This document shows positions 12,027 to 24,377 of a stretch of 64,000 bases of DNA, piece by piece. The notes under the pieces were generated by a model, which was not told the origin of the DNA, ran no database searches, and saw only the letters and a program-made list of their open reading frames with translations. Position numbers and translations under genes: made by a program. Position 1 is the first letter of the stretch. Each line of letters opens with the position of its first letter. This DNA comes from Alternaria dauci (lineage: Eukaryota > Ascomycota > Dothideomycetes > Pleosporales > Pleosporaceae): positions 1,550,001 through 1,614,000 of the forward strand of contig NC_091281.1 of the NCBI RefSeq assembly GCF_042100115.1. The letters run 5' to 3'.

Positions 12027-12740
12027 GGTTGCGATGCGAGTGATATGGGTTGCGACGTGGTGCGAGGTATGACGTGGGGTGGGTTGATTGGGTTGCGGAC
12101 TGCGGAGACAACGCGGGAGTGAGTGAACGGCGAGCCAAGCACAGTCGCCCAATGCGGTAAGCCTCAAAGAAGCCAATCGGAGTGGCCGCAGCTCAACTAC
12201 CAGCGCTGCATCTCTCGACGACGCGTTTTCACTTTGCCCTACAAGACAGATCTTCGACCCGTGGTTATTCAACGAGCGAATACAGACGCCATAGTTGGCT
12301 TACGGGAGGCCAGATGGTACGGTTTCCACTGTTTGCGCTACCACAAACTTGGGAGCCTTGAGCGAGTGCCGGAACACCTGACCCAGGCAAAGAGCCAGCC
12401 AAGGACATGAGGGTTCAGCCTTGTGTAGCTGCATCCCCAGGTACATGCACATTCGATAGACATGCCGGCTTCTTCTGCTCTGCGTTGGCGGTAGCGGCTT
12501 GGTTCGCGCTTTTTGACACTCCAGGTTGACACCAGGCCGTCTCTGCTGATACATCATTCTTACCATTCCCACGGACCCTTGATACTCCGACCATTGTCTA
12601 CAAATGACATGTGATACTGTACTCTACGTGTCTTCTCTTATAATACACGTACCACGCAGAATTCACATGATAGGCAGCAAACCAGTCGCTTCACGCTATA
12701 CTACGCAGTGAGGCACCCACCGGACGACATATCGCCAATC
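12027..12740. other. Intergenic, divergent TAF10 / F-box gene promoters
   Basis: Short open frames on both strands have no recognisable features. The region must contain the promoters of TAF10 (leftward) and the F-box gene (rightward). A TATAATAC-like stretch occurs near 12640-12650. Confidence 0.5.
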
Positions 12741-14233
12741 ATGGCCGTACTCATCGACCTACCGCCAGAAATTCTGGAACAGATCTATCATGGCCTAGGT
12801 AGTATCGACGACGTCCACCACTTCGGACGAGTATGCACCAAGACGCATCATGTCATCCAAAAACGAAATATCTACCTCGAGATCATGCGCTCAATCATCT
12901 ACTCTTCACCCCAACACCGTTACGACTTCCAGCTCTGCAAGTCCCTAGACTTCCATCGCAAGATCGTCACGCACTTGGAACGACATCCTATGCCACTATC
13001 CGCCAGCCAACCCGGGAGTTTCAACTTCAGTACCTGGGAAAGTCAAATGATGCATACCGCCAGAAGGTGTTATAACCCGGCCGCCTGGACAGATGACATG
13101 ATTTGCGACGTGCTAGCCCGGTACCAGGGGCTGCACATCTTGAAGGACATTTGGCTGGAACGAGAACTTCGAGAGCAAGATTTCTTATCTGTGGATGACA
13201 CCTCGGATGCGCAGCGATTTGTCGATCGCTTTGTAACACTTGTTAACCGCGAGCAGAAGTTTAGAGACGGAGACTTGTCTCGAAGGAACCCGAGTACGCC
13301 GCACACGTGGTATTACACCAAGTTCGATGCTCATCAGAGAGGGCGGTTCCATGCTGCTGTAACGTGTGTCTGGCTTCTCAACGAGATACGATGGGTCTTC
13401 ACCAACTTTGCTTACCCGGCCAACTTCACCGTGCAGATCGAGATTCTGGGGGCGTTAAGGGCAAGGATAGAGATGGAAACACGGACACCACTTTTGGACG
13501 AACTAGATCGGCACGCTATGTTCTCGTTCATGTATCACCATCTACTGCCCCTCCACGCTTTATTCTTAGCGGATGCAAGCTCCTCAAAACTACCCTTTAC
13601 ATTCGCGTCCGACTTTACCAAGGACACGGGTCATTGCGCTAGGCACGTACAATCTCCCCACCCACTCCATCTGTCCCAACGCTGACTCTCACCCTTGTTA
13701 GGCTACTCCAGCTCTTCCTCATGGCCTCGCAAGCCTACTTCCAACCACCTGACCTCATCGACCTGATGCTCCGCTCCCGCACATCCCGTAAGCCGCCCTA
13801 CCCCTTCCTCCCCACTCCATACTCCACCGAAAAATACCGTCGTCCCCTTCCCTCCCTCTTCCACCCGGACCATGACCTCAATTGCACACACCTCAAATCG
13901 TCCTTCCAACGCACATCCATCATGCACCTCAGCTTGATAACGCGTTCGTCGTTTCATCAAACTAGCCATAATATGAGTCAAGGCGGTATCGGGCCATCGG
14001 CGCTTGGAGAAGCCTTGTTTAAGGTTCCGGATCATGCGAGGCGGTATTTTATGGATCGTGTCATGGTGGCGTTTGAGAAGGAAGAGGTCAAGGAGAGGGG
14101 AAGGAGAGAGATGAGAAAGGTGTGGGGGAAGACGTGGGAGGACGTCAGGTGGGTGGTTTGGTGGTGGGCTGGGAGTGGGGAGAAGGCGAGGATGAAGATG
14201 GAGAGGATGAGGGCCACTGAGCATGGAGTTTGA
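12741..14233 (+). CDS. F-box domain protein, fungus-specific
   Basis: Two exons; about 475-477 residues. The start MAVLIDLPPEILEQIYHGLG opens directly into an F-box-like motif (LPPEILxxI, then VHHFGRVCTKTHHVI, about residues 4-45). The remainder matches no domain I know and has several Trp/Tyr/Phe-rich helical stretches. The single intron is ambiguous. One reading is a weak GT donor at 13647 with an acceptor ending at 13711. The other is a GC donor at 13643 (AG|GCACGT) with the first AG after the branch site at 13701. Both keep the frame and differ by two residues. F-box proteins usually supply substrates to SCF ubiquitin ligases; no substrate can be inferred. The C-terminus is strongly basic and Trp-rich. 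Confidence 0.8.
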
Positions 14234-16508
14234 TCTACATGTCTACTAAAGTTTGATCGTATCCCATTATTGTTTCTTCTGATATTAGTAGCAATAATAT
14301 CAATCTGCGTATAGACCATTAAAACCCGGCGGTATAATGCACGTGCATGCTGTCCAGGTGGCCTGCGATTCTTCTGCGCGCAATATGTAGTCTCCAGGGG
14401 GGCGTCGTTCATATTAAGAGGCCCTGGATCTAGTGCTTATGGATGGCCACCTGTGTGTTGCACGGATTTGATCGGATGAGGTGATTATTTTAGGACAGTT
14501 ATTTGATCTGATATAATCGCGGGTCGGCGCGAGGTAATATGTGCTGGCATTACGGACGGTGCGAATTGTAATCGTCGGTTGTTGAGTCGGACTTGTTGGA
14601 CACTATGATATCACATGCACCTTTCAGGGTTGTCCGTAGCTGATGAGGCTCAGAAAGTGTCTGGAATCAACGTCGGCTATATGAAACATGTGGATGCCGA
14701 GGCGCATCCAGAAAGTGTGGCGGTGATGGGATGTTCGCATGTCCAAGCATTGCGGCATCACGGTCATATCCACGTTGACGTGCAGCACCAGGCGTCTTGG
14801 TCTTGCTACAAAGAGTTAATACGCGTTCAATGGGATTAGCATGCGCAGCTTATCAGTACCGATGTACTGGATGCAGCGGCTAGAGTGCGTGAAGACATAG
14901 TAGTGCTCGTGGTGGAGCGGAGAAGGCGGACAGTTGGGGACTAGTTGGCCAGGCGTAGCAATGAAGGCTTGTATATTGCAGACAAACAATGCGGGCTGGC
15001 TTGGAGCGTTCGGCAAGATTCGGAAAGGTGAACGGCCGCAACTCCGTTTTCCCGTAGGGCACAAGGATCCGTACATGGCTCGCTCGTGCTGGCGGCCATT
15101 GGCAAAGGAACGTGAAAGTGCCGGCACGACACGGCCCTCAGCCGAGGAGGCGGCCGAAGCCCAAGATTGGAGGTGATCCGGTGCACGGGAATGGCCAGCC
15201 TGCAGGATGGGCTGTTTGGCTCCAGGGCAGGCCGCCATGTATAAAACTGCCTTTTGCAAGTGAGGGGTCGATGGGGTTCGCGAGACGTCATTGGCGTGTT
15301 TGAGCGCGTCGAACTGGAATGCTGGAAAGCAAACGCAAGACGACGACGATGAGCGCAGAGGGGGTGCCAGCATAAATACGTTCATAAAGAGTGCAGGCCG
15401 CACGTCATCTGCTAGTCGCCAGACGGCCGCTCTCGGGAACAGGGCAAGGCAGTGGTGAATGCGCCGAAGTAGCGTGGGCTGTCGGCTTCTGTTAGAGCAC
15501 CACCGTAACGAAAGAAAAATTCGCGCTTGAAAGTGACCCTCCTCCTCCCACCTGCGCTTGCTTCTCCCGCACACACGACAGCCAATTTTCGTTCCTGGCG
15601 CCCGTCTGCCTTGCTCACGTCGTATCCGACCCTCAGACGCCGCCCCAGCCCGCTCTGTGATTGCTGCTTGCACGTCACACAGGCCTGCAACTCGACCGTG
15701 GTGTGCCTGGAGCCCGTACCTCACTGCACCCTCCAACCCTCATTGTCCGCCCACGACCCGCCGAGCAGCACTCTGGTTTCGCCGACGCAGCCTTCTCTGC
15801 CCCTTCGCCGCGACCACCAACCCCGCAGTCCATCAAGGCTCCCCCCCAGAGGTTAGTTTCGCGTACCTTACCGCCCACGTCCGCCGCTTGCTTGCTTCCT
15901 GCTTGCTCCCCGCCCTCGAGTTCGCTGGGCACTTTGCGCACCATTTTTCCCTCCTGCCGCTTCCAAGACCCTTTTATTAGCCCCGTGTGACACATTCGCA
16001 CTCCTTCCTGTTTGGATCTGGCCCGCCCACGCAGTCATTTCGACTTCTTGTGTGCTCTCAGAGACCCAACCACCACCACCATCCACATCACTTGCCTCCA
16101 CCACCATGCCTTGAATGCCTGCCACCTAGTTTTTTCGCGCACTTCTTTTCTCCGCTAACGGCAGTCACTCCAGTACGCGCGCAAAGACCGTCACGCCCCG
16201 AGCAGTGAAGCAGGAAGCATTCATTTTCCTCACATCGTTTGAGACCGCCGCGGTACCGAGCCACCGTTCAGCACACTATCCAGCTCTCCACCACTGCAGA
16301 GCAACATTTTCGCAACGTCGCTTAGTTGCCAACACAAAGCCTGGTAGCGACAAAAGTGTTGACGTGCGGGGAGGCCAAAAACACCTCTCCGGACATACCA
16401 GTGCCACCACCTGTTGGCCAGCTTGCCGCAGCGCTCCCACCGGGGAATCTAAGCGCTTACTCTCGTCCACCCAGCCGAACTTTATTCGAGACTCACACAC
16501 AGACCAAG
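14234..16508. other. Intergenic; long pyrimidine-rich leader side of the LARP1 gene
   Basis: 2.3 kb with no supported gene. From about 15530 to 16500 the plus strand is strongly C/T-rich (stretches such as CCTCCTCCCACC), typical of fungal promoters and long 5' leaders, so the LARP1 transcript probably starts well upstream of its ATG. A 306-codon open frame on the minus strand (14816..15736) is considered spurious. Confidence 0.55.
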
Positions 16509-19500
16509 ATGTCTACATTTTCATATGCGCAAGCCGCGAAGGGCGTCTCCACGCCAGCGACCACAAGCAAGTCGGCGTCCGGCTCTGCTACCCCAGCCAA
16601 GGACGGCCACAGCGCATCTGGCCAGGAAGCCAGTGCCTCCCCTAGCAACTGGGCTGAAGACGTCGAGTCTGAGTCGCGCCCTGTGCAGCCCACCAAAGCC
16701 CAGGAGGCGCAACCAGAGCAAAGCGTTCCCAACGTGGCTAAATCCTCACAGCCTCTAGATGCCTCCAACGAATCCTCGCCGGATCTCGCATCGTCCACCT
16801 CATCAACAGTCACCAAGGATGACGATGTTTCCTCGATACCAAACGCTTCCTCTGAATCGACCACTTGGGATAACAAGTCCCAGGCCTCCACTTCTGTCGA
16901 CAAGTCGGTTGAGCCTGTCGAGAAGACGTCCGACAAGGTCAAGAAGGCCAAGAACGTCCCAGCTAAGCCCCTTCAAGAGGCGCCTGTACCCACTGTGAAC
17001 CCCTGGAAGATACGAGCGGACTCGATCAAGTCCCAAGTGCAGAAGGCCGCACCTTCCGCAACTCCCAACGGAGTCTCCCATGGAGCTAGCGGAGTCCAGG
17101 CCAAGAAGGGCGACTCAACATCTCAAGAGAAGATCACAAACGGCGAGAGCAGAAGCAAGGGCCGAAAAGAGTTCCGCGGTGATGTTGATGTGCGGAATGG
17201 TGGCAAAGGCAGATTCTCTGAGAAAGATGCCAAGGCTACCCCATCATCGGGCGCGCTGCCTCCTCCACCAGACCGCGACCAGGAATCCTGGCCGACCCCC
17301 GAGACCGTCATCGATGAGGATCGCAAGAAGGCCCAAGAGAAGGAAAAGACCGAGCAGAAGCCAAAGGACGGCACTTCGACCAGCAAGCATGAGTGGGTGA
17401 AAATCCCATACACACCGACTGTTGTGTTCAACACACCGCTGCCCAACGCGGCAGGTGCTAGGAGAGGTGGCCGACCTGGAGGACGCGGTGGAGCGCCGAG
17501 CAACGGCAGGCCTGCCGGTTTCGGTAGCAATGGTACTGAACAGACTGAGACACCAAACGGCGAGCAGAAGGCGGCTGCACAGGATGCGTCTCCAAAGACG
17601 AAGCGCACCGACTCACCTACGATGAACGGCCAAGCGCCTGCAGTGAATGGAGACAGCGCGGCGAAGGCCACTGGTCCTGTATCCTCCGAGTCCGAGTCGC
17701 AGCCTAGGAGATCGTCCTTGTCCAGCGTGCCCGCTCAGAACGGTGCCTACCAGCGCCAGTACCCTAACAAGCCCCACAAGGGCCGCCGAGGCGAATTCCA
17801 CGGTGCTGGAGAGCGAAGGAGAGATGGCGCATCCTCACCCACCAAGGATAACACCTGGGGTGAGCGTTCTGCTGGAACGCAGACAGACGCTGCCGAGAAC
17901 GGTGAGCGCAAAGCTCCCGCCTACCAGGAGGGCTCTGCGCATGGCCATTCCAAGCGATTCAGCTCCTTCTCTAGTGGCCGCGAACGTGGCCGTGGAGGTC
18001 GCGGTCGCGGTGGAGCGTACACCAATGGCCATCACTTCACCAACGGACAACACTCTACATCGAGCTTCCCCTTGGGCCCACGATCACCTACAGCATTCGT
18101 TCCCGAGAGCAATAGCTTCATCCCCGCGCCCCAGAGCAAATACGGTCGCAACAGCCACCGATCACAGTCCTTGACTACCGATCCCTACAGGTATCAGTCT
18201 TTCCAGCCTGGGTACCCGGCTCCCATTCAGACAGGCCATGATATGTACCCCTACGGCATGGCTCCTCCGCCCATGAGCGCTGGACTACCGTACAGCCCAT
18301 ACGGCGTCGATCAGTACCAGATCTTCTCCATGATTACGGCCCAAGTGTATGCTTTGAACTTCTCGACCCAAAATTCGCTTGCTAACAATTTACCAGGGAA
18401 TACTACTTCTCTGTTGACAACCTGCTCAAGGACATGTACCTTCGCCGTCACATGGACTCACAGGGATTCGTCGCTCTTGAGTTCATCGCCGGCTTCAACC
18501 GTATCAAGAACCTGTCCCCCGACATCGACATGATCAGACTTGTTTGCCAACAGTCTGCCTCCATCGAATACCGTACTAGCGAGAACGGCCAAGACCGACT
18601 ACGTCGCAAGGACAACTGGGCACAGTGGGTTCTTGACATGGCCGAGCGTGATCCGTCTGCACAGAACGAAGGACCCAAGGAGCTCAACAAACCTCAGGTT
18701 TCTCACCCTGCAGGCTTTGACCCATCCAAGCCTCCTCAGTGGTCAGCCATGTCCCCAGCTTTCAGCCCGTTTGGAAACGGGGGCGCGTACCCTCAGATGA
18801 ATGATTTCCATCCCGTTTCCCAGGATGCTGTATCAACACCGGCGGAGACGAACGGCGCGGCTGTTGACGAACCAAATGCGGCCGTTTCGAACGGTCAACC
18901 GATCGAAAACTCGACAAAGGCTGTGAGTGGAGAACCTGATTCATTTTCTGACTTGCAACTCGACAGCTTGACAGTCGTTATGCGCAAGCAACGGACCCAA
19001 GCGTTGCCTCCTTCTGTTTCACGAACGTTTTCTAATGGCTCCATCGATAGTAAACATGGCGTGCCAGATGAACCGGAGAAGTCGATCACCTGTCAAATGA
19101 GGGTCAACGGTGCCGGAACACCTGATGGGTAAGATGGCAATTGAGAGAAGTTGGAAGTACGCGCTGATCACATTTCTAGTAGCGCTGAGAACCATCTTGA
19201 CCGCCCGCCAACTGCCACCGACTCCTCACAATCGACTTCCTCTGCTGCGCCTGTACGCCTTTACTGGGTCAAAGATCATCACAGCCCAGTTCACACTATT
19301 CCTTCTGATTCATCGCATGAATCCTATTATCATCTTCGATCCAAAGCTCTTTACCAGCGTTCCAACGCGCCACTCGGCACAACCCCTTACGACATGAACG
19401 TTCTTTACCAATTCTGGTCACATTTCTTGATTCGGAATTTCAACCAATCGATGTATGACGAGTTCCGCCACCTTGCCCTCGAAGACGCCGCCCATCAGGG

Positions 19501-19744
19501 GACGGAAACTGGCATTTCCAATCTTATCGAGTTTTACGGCGAGTCTTTGCTCTCGCCACAGGGCGCGATTCGACAGCGGGTGGCTTCAGACTTTGTTGAA
19601 CTTATCAAGACCGAGGACGAGCGCCGTCCAGCTTTCGAGCAGCTGAAGGCAGCTTATCGTAGCGGTGGCATAGACCCTCAAAGTCGACAGCTCATTGAAG
19701 GCTTGCTTGATGCTGATACCTTAGCTCTGTTGACACCGCCATGA
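16509..19744 (+). CDS. LARP1: La-related protein LARP1
   Basis: Three exons: 16509..18346, 18397..19128 and 19180..19744; 1,044 residues. The chosen start is the ATG giving MSTFSYAQAAKG; an open frame continues upstream without a convincing N-terminus. Order: a disordered Ser/Ala/Lys-rich region; an RGG-type patch (GRERGRGGRGRGG) near residue 500; the La motif (EYYFSVDNLLKDMYLRRHMD ... FNRIKNLS) near 610-690, completed only by splicing; a second disordered region; and a C-terminal DM15-like block with FWSHFLIRNFNQSMYDEFRH followed by LIEFYGESL near 930-980. La motif plus DM15 marks true LARP1 and not the shorter Sro9/Slf1 form. Family knowledge: LARP1 binds mRNA 5' ends and poly(A) and controls translation and stability of ribosomal-protein mRNAs downstream of TOR. 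Confidence 0.94.
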
Positions 19745-20809
19745 TGCTGCAAAGAGCTACGGCAGCCATGTCATGACGAGTTAAGGTTTTTGCATTTCTT
19801 CGTCACGGTCTTCGGTCTTGTTGCATCCAAAATTTTCTCCTTGCGAGTTCTCGGACTCTGTATACATTGACAAAAGTTCATGTTCTGGCGTTTTCCACCC
19901 GGTTGGCTGTTGCTCAACTGTTTTTCCCCGATAGAAATCTCTCGCGTCTTTGAGTCGTTTTTCCCTTAATGTTCCCACGAATCACCAGTCCCCAAATACG
20001 AACGCAATACCCTTCAGGAATCTGGCTTTTACCCTCTCCTTCTGGATCTAGGGGTCCTCCATAGCATTGAAAGCTGGCGTTCTTGTGTGTCTATTTTGCA
20101 TGGTTATCCACTCCAGCATACAAAAATCCGATGGCAGCTTTCTCCCCTCTCAGGCACAAAGCGGCAATCCTGTTCTTACCTTACTTGCAGGTGGATATGG
20201 GCTGCTTTAGGTGTCTTGTTTCGATAAAGCAAAATATACCAAAAGCGGCTGCCAAGGTCCGTGGGTGTGGCTTTTGCTCTGTAAGAGTACTAAAATGAAT
20301 AACTCTGTTCCTGGTAGCATTGTGGCGGATCCATCTGGTGAAGTCCTGCCTTTGTCTTCTAGACATGGCAGGGTTATGCGCTCATGCAAGGTGAAGAAGT
20401 ATTTGCAGTGTCGACTGCTGGCTCTGCGGACAGAAAGTTAAGCTTGTGCAATAGGTCACTGCATTCGCTACAGAATATCTCTTTGTAAAACATTACAGGA
20501 GTTGCGCAGTGTTCAGCACTCGACGAAAAACAGTGTCACTAAACTACCCCGCAGTTAGTCTACGGCGTTTTGCCTTGCAGCCTTGACTGCCTATCGGTGA
20601 GGAATAGGTATCTTGGCGTAGCTGAAACGAAGTCGGACGCGGACCAGTCGGTGGGTGAGGTGGCATGTGATCGTCGTCATGGCCTGGAGTTCTGGACCAA
20701 TCCCGCATTGGGTGGCGACATGGACCCTGGTGCCTGCGCCTCATTAACGTCGCCTTCCCCATCCTTCTGACCATCACCACTCTCCTCTCCTGGTAGCACA
20801 CAAACCATC
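19745..20809. other. Intergenic: LARP1 3' UTR and promoter of the next gene
   Basis: About 1.06 kb with T-rich stretches just after the LARP1 stop, consistent with a 3' UTR. Small open frames overlap and lack coding character. No RNA gene recognised. Confidence 0.5.
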
Positions 20810-22191
20810 ATGGCACCTGCCGTGGTGCATTTATACAATTCGGTGGCTAAGAACGCGAGAGCGTTCAAGTAAGTCGACAGTGCTGTTTGATTGGGTTTCG
20901 TACTGACAGACAAAGGGCCGCCTGGAAACATGCTGCGAAACTCGTGAAGAAACAACTGCCTGAATCCGCACAACCTGCAGATGCAGTACTGCAACCCATC
21001 CTCGCTCGGAATGCTCCGAAGCACCCTCTCCACCGTATTGCCTACCTCAAGCAAAGCAAGGGCCGCTGGTACACTACCCACAGCCAGATCAGCGCTGCTG
21101 TTCGACGCTTCACCACGTCTGCTGCTCGCAACTCAGGCGTAAAGTACGACAAGGCCTCTTTCCCCAAGTCACGCATCGGAGGCATCGTTACCGCTCAGGC
21201 CGGCCGTGCACCCTTTGCATCGACCCTTCGCCCCAACCTCACCGGAGGCACGCTTGGTCGAACAGCAGGAGGCTACGGATGGGGCTCCGGCAGGACCGGA
21301 GGCGCAAGGTACTTCTCGCACGGCCCCGCATCCCCAGCCCAGGTCATCAACAACGTGTCTCAGGCCGTCCGAGCGTTCCTCGTTGGCGGACAAAAGGCCC
21401 AGTTCGATGGCGTCAACCCACACAATGGCGAGAAGCGCTTCAAGACCGTATCGGCGCTGCAGGATCAGGTCAACCGCACGCTGAACAAGGTTCCCAAGGC
21501 TACTCCTGGATCCTACATCAGCTTCAACGTTAACCCTACCGTTACCGCTCTTACTCCCCTCAAGGCTGTCAAGGGCTTCACCTCATTCGCACAAGAGAAG
21601 GAGACACTGAACAGCGAGGGCCTCCTTGATGTTCTCTCCGTCGACTTTTCCAGGGCTGTGAAGGAGCTTGCAGCCGTTCTCAAAGACCTGCAACGATTAG
21701 CGGCACTAGGCGACCTCCCGATATCATACGAAGACTCGGTACTCAAGGTTCACTTCCCAGGCTGCGACGCGCAAACTGTCGAGACGATATGTAACGATTT
21801 CGAAGTCTCGCGCGGCGCAGTGTATCAAGACGAAGACTTTGACTCTTTCATTGGCACCGATATCGCGCTCCTCTTCCCATTCGCACCAAGTCAGACACCA
21901 TCTGAATGTTCCTTCTACGACAAACCCGTTGCTGAGCGTCAGCATGTTCAGCCTAACATTGACTGGACGCACATGCTCTCTGCATCACCCGCTGCTTCAG
22001 AAGGCTTCTCGACCAATTCCGAGCAAAGCTACGACCAGGTTGACGAATTCGCAACCGAAGAGCCCAATCCTTGGTTATCTGACTACGACAGCTTGCACAC
22101 CAGTGAGGCTGACGAAATGGACATGCACACCCCGTTGGAATATCAGAGTTCCGATGGCATGTATAGATTCATGGCTCAGTGTGGAGCGTGA
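20810..22191 (+). CDS. Conserved fungal protein of unknown function, organelle-like N-terminus
   Basis: Two exons, 20810..20868 and 20916..22191; 444 residues. The 47-nt intron has a perfect TACTGAC branch site. The N-terminus (MAPAVVHLYNSVAKNARAFKAAWKHAAKLV) is Ala/Lys-rich and helical. A segment near residues 75-95 (AAVRRFTTSAARNSG) looks like a mitochondrial cleavage region. A Gly-rich stretch with TGGTLGRTAGGYGWGSGRTGG leads into a conserved-looking core, SHGPASPAQVINNVSQAVRAF, near residue 140. The C-terminal 150 residues are acidic with repeated aromatic-Asp/Glu motifs. I do not recognise an enzyme or zinc-finger motif. From memory, related fungal entries are sometimes labelled casein kinase II beta subunit; the CK2-beta zinc-finger cysteines are absent, so I do not adopt that name. 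Confidence 0.82.
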
Positions 22192-22794
22192 TGGCGGATC
22201 GGGTAAGGCGTTGACGAAATGATGATACCTTTTGGCTTAGACTGTGGAATGACATTTCCTCTCCTATGTGTTAACGAATCAATAAATTAAACAACATCTG
22301 AGAAATGTGGGAAAGGCTTTTGTGAAGTGGTATACACGGCTAACGATTCTTCAATAAAAGTATCGGCACGAATCTTGAACTCGGCAGCCGACGTCGGCAT
22401 CCGCATCATCGTCTCCATGCTCGACAACCGCAACCAAGCCGCTTGCGTCTTTCAACCAGTCATCCGGAGCTATATTAGCCGAAAGAAGAAACGGTGTCAA
22501 GAGCGTCACGTAAAAGTTTATTCCCTGCCAAGGGCGTAGGATGTCAGCCTCCACTTTTCTTACTTTCCTCTCCTTAACCTCGGGAGGACAATGTGATGAC
22601 TCACAATTCCTCCCCGCGCGTTTACGACATGGCTTTTGAACCTGCATTGATGTGCACGATACCTAGATGACGTTGCATATTGAAAGTGTGGCAGTTGCAG
22701 GGTTATTTGGCGTGTTATTCCCGGCATAGGAACTCGGAGCAAAGTTCGGGATAGGAATTCGGGGTCAGGTATTGAATCTGTGGAACGTTTGAAG
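22192..22794. other. Intergenic between two plus-strand genes
   Basis: About 600 bp. AATAAATTAAAC near 22280 is a plausible poly(A) signal for the upstream gene. Nothing else supported. Confidence 0.5.
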
Positions 22795-24377
22795 ATGACG
22801 CTGAATACGGTGCAGCGTGGGGAAGAGGATGGCAACAATGAGTTTACAGAAAATGGCATCTGGTCATCTGAAAAGAGCTACAGCAACCAGAACCCACAAC
22901 CCAGCATCCAACTTGATGAAACCAACAAGGACGAAGCCATGAAGAATAACACCATTTCGAAACCCTACCCACATCAACTGCCAGCCAATACCACCGCCCC
23001 CTCAGCAGGAGGCCAACCCACCGTCGACGTTCCCCCCAACGGTGGCTACGGCTGGGTATGCGTCGCCGCCGTCGCAACAATAAATATCCACACCTGGGGC
23101 CTCAACTCCGCCTACGCCGTCTTCCTCGCCCACTACCTCTCCACATCCACCTTCCCCGGCGCCACACCCCTACAATACGCTTTCATCGGCGGCCTCTCCA
23201 TATCGCAAGCCCTCATCGTCTCTCCCGTGGCTACGTTAACGACCAGGAAATGGGGCACGCGGACCACGCTCTTCATCGGCGTAGGATTCGAGACTGTGAG
23301 TTTCATCGGCGCAAGTTTTGCGAGTAAGATTTGGCACTTGTTCTTGAGCCAGGGTGTGTGTTTTGGATGGGGAATAGGGTTCTTGTTCGTGGGCACTGTG
23401 GGGATTGCTGCGCAGTGGTTTACGACACGTCGGTCGCTTGCGAATGGGTGGTGTGCGGCGGGGAGTGGGCTTGGGGGGTTGGTGTACAGTCTTGCTGCTC
23501 AGGCTATGATTCGCGATATTGGTTTGCCGTGGGCGTTCCGCACGCTGGCTGGTGTTGCGTTCGTTGTTAATAGTGCGTGTGTGTTGCTTATCAGGGATCG
23601 GAATAAGCAGATTGGGTCTAGCCAGCTGAGTTTCGATTACAGGTTGTTTGGGAAACCGCAGTTTGTGGGACTGTTGGCGTTTGGGTTCTTGAGTATGTTG
23701 GGGTACATTGTCTTGCTCTTTAGTTTGCCGAGTTATGCGCGGACGATTGGGTTGAGTGCGCAGCAGGGGAGTGTTATTGGCGCTGTGTTCAATCTGGGAC
23801 AGGCGTTGGGGAGGCCGCCGATTGGGTATTTTTCCGATTCGATTGGCAGGTTGAATATGGCGGGGAGCATGACGTTTCTGGTTGGCGTGTTTTGTCTGCT
23901 GATATGGATTTTCGCAAAGAGTTTTGGGGTATTGGTCTTTTTCAGTCTGGTGGGTGGGATGGTGGCGGGGACGTTTTGGGCGACGGCTGCGCCAGTTACG
24001 ACAGAGGTCATGGGGCTGAGAGACTTGCCGAGTGCGTTGAGTATCACTTGGTTGGTACTTGTGTTGCCTACTACCTGTAAGTCTTGAGCAGCTGTGGATT
24101 GAATTGCATGGAACAGTTTGCTAACATGGGTGCAGTTTCCGAGCCTATCGGTCTTGAGCTCGTAGCGTTCAATGGAGGGAGCTACACTGGAGCTATCTTG
24201 TTCACTGGGTGGATGTACATTGGTGCTGCAGTCTGCTTGTGGATGGTGAGAACTTGGAAGATTGGAGAAGACGAGGAGGCAGCTGCAAAGGGCGACGTCG
24301 AGCCAAGCACTGCTGAAGTCGAGTCCTTCCAAAGGAGTTCGTTTGTGAAGAGGATGTTTAAGATTCAGAAAGTTTGA
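22795..24377 (+). CDS. MFS monocarboxylate-type (MCT/SLC16-like) transporter
   Basis: Two exons, 22795..24076 and 24136..24377; 507 residues. The first in-frame ATG gives a ~80-residue polar cytoplasmic tail, then the fungal MCT signature PPNGGYGWVCVAA. Twelve membrane segments are apparent: six before and six after a polar loop near residues 255-285 (IRDRNKQIGSS). Typical MCT pieces include FGWGIGFLFVGTVG, AAQWFTTRRSLANG and the segment-8/9 region ALGRPPIGYFSDSIGR. The splice joins LPTT to FSEPIGLEL, as in other fungal members. Family knowledge: fungal MCT-like proteins include riboflavin and nicotinate carriers as well as uncharacterised permeases, and few transport monocarboxylates. The substrate here is unknown; no metabolic cluster surrounds it. 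Confidence 0.9.

Noticed and set aside
14816..15736. 306-codon open frame on the minus strand
   Set aside because: Composition is not protein-like (many Arg, Cys and His in GC-rich DNA), there is no domain, no conserved motif and no splice partner, and it lies in the probable LARP1 upstream region.
20810..22191. Label as casein kinase II beta subunit
   Set aside because: The CK2-beta zinc-finger cysteine pairs and acidic loop are not in the sequence.
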